Part shown: piece by piece, positions 7,009 to 7,390 of the stretch | Layout: each line of letters begins with the position of its first letter | Position numbering within the stretch: the stretch's first letter is position 1 | NCBI GenBank assembly: GCA_947624845.1 | Contig: CANQMB010000051.1 | Coordinates: 1 to 7,390 of the forward strand | Length of the DNA: 7,390 nt | Direction: 5' to 3' | Source of the DNA: an uncultured Bacilli bacterium | GTDB taxonomy: Bacteria > Bacillota_I > Bacilli_A > RF39 > UBA660 | The notes under the pieces: generated by a model | The model's input: only the letters and a program-made list of their open reading frames with translations | Database searches by the model: none | Told to the model about the DNA's origin: nothing | Made by a program: the position numbers and the translations under genes

Positions 7009-7338
7009 ATGAATTTAGAAATTGAAAAAACATTAAATAGATTAGAAAAGTCAAAATTTCGTAGCAGTTTTCATTTGACGAATTCGTTGAAGGAATATAC
7101 AGAAAAAAAGGGAATCGATGTCATTATTTCTCACACGGAAGATTTTGTTGAAAAACGACTTTCTCCTGCGATAATTTCAAACGATGGGAAACAGACTCCA
7201 ATGAAGGGACATCCGACCTTTGTTGCTCAACATGCAACCGCCACTTGTTGTAGATCTTGTCTTGAAAAATGGCATCATATTCCAAAGGGAAGAGCTTTGA
7301 CAAAAGAAGAACAGCAACAAATTACAAGTATACTTTAA
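7009..7338 (+). CDS. DUF4186 family protein, function unknown
   Basis: A complete 109-residue protein starting at ATG 7009, chosen for the strong Shine-Dalgarno site. The sequence matches DUF4186 from memory across its length: LEKSKFRSSFHL (12-23), a SHTEDFVEKRL helix (41-51), NDGKQTPMKGHP (58-69), and the hallmark AQHATATCC (73-81), CLEKWHHIPKG (84-94) and a final LTKEEQ helix. Length is usual for the family. No signal peptide or membrane segment, so cytoplasmic. Cys80, Cys81 and Cys84 with His68, His75, His89 and His90 suggest a metal or redox site; this is inference, and no activity is known to me. It has its own promoter and terminator and is probably transcribed alone; the neighbouring protease gives no functional hint. 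Confidence 0.9.
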   Translation: MNLEIEKTLNRLEKSKFRSSFHLTNSLKEYTEKKGIDVIISHTEDFVEKRLSPAIISNDGKQTPMKGHPTFVAQHATATCCRSCLEKWHHIPKGRALTKEEQQQITSIL

Positions 7339-7374
7339 GATGTAAATAATTTAATATTTATATCTTATTTTTTT
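7336..7374 (+). terminator. Rho-independent terminator overlapping the DUF4186 stop codon
   Basis: TAAGATGTAAATA (7336-7348) pairs with TATTTATATCTTA (7355-7367), 13 pairs with a single G-U wobble, around a 6-base loop, followed directly by seven T (7368-7374). The first three bases of the stem are the stop codon itself. The stem is AT-rich and so weaker than usual per pair, but its length and the clean T-run fit an intrinsic terminator. Confidence 0.8.
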
Positions 7375-7390
7375 ATGTTAAATTATTTAC
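7342..7390. repeat. 13-bp inverted repeat at the right edge
   Basis: GTAAATAATTTAA (7342-7354) and TTAAATTATTTAC (7378-7390) are perfect reverse complements 23 bases apart. The left arm overlaps the terminator hairpin, so the two structures are mutually exclusive. Almost pure A/T, so partly expected by chance. Confidence 0.45.

Noticed and set aside
1..7390. A circular element formed by joining the two ends
   Set aside because: Joining would extend the protease frame only to a short N-terminus (MLNYLLPDY...) with no signal peptide or ribosome binding site, which does not fit a secreted protein; the frame needs other upstream sequence.
7378..7390. Terminal inverted repeat of an insertion sequence at the right edge
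   Set aside because: No transposase, no matching repeat at the left edge and no target duplication are visible; the arms are nearly pure A/T.

Overview
The window is an AT-rich piece of a low-GC bacterium. It uses the standard code (tryptophan is TGG, and no TGA falls inside a frame), AGGGG-type Shine-Dalgarno sites, an extended -10 promoter and hairpin/U-tract terminators. Together with a very large M26-type surface metalloprotease, this points to a Gram-positive Bacillota, plausibly a host-associated one; I cannot place it more precisely.

Positions 1-6893 are almost entirely one open frame, the 3' part of a giant secreted zinc metallo-endopeptidase of the ZmpA/ZmpB/ZmpC / IgA1-protease family (M26). 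The frame is open to the first base of the window, so the N-terminus, where the signal peptide and probably the wall anchor of this family lie, is missing. In order, the visible protein has a Ser/Lys/Thr linker, a single dockerin-like calcium loop, an array of about four 200-240-residue extracellular modules marked by V/ILKDxP and YDLD signatures, a GLUG/beta-helix-like M26 N-terminal region, a long M26 catalytic region with HETAH plus a Glu 20 residues further on, and a charged low-complexity C-terminal tail. A rho-independent terminator follows closely.

The 115-base gap to the next gene is packed: the terminator's U-tract runs into the promoter of the downstream gene, whose -10 box sits in one arm of an 11-bp inverted repeat. 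That gene is a complete small DUF4186 protein of unknown function with a conserved Cys/His cluster. It ends in a terminator whose stem includes its own stop codon. The two genes look like separate transcription units, and nothing in the sequence links their functions.

No new multi-gene system is visible. The parts most worth a second look are the perfect 35-bp interrupted palindrome inside the coding sequence at the left edge, the modular architecture of the protease, its HETAH (not HEMTH) zinc site, its C-terminal tail, and the inverted repeat at the DUF4186 promoter.
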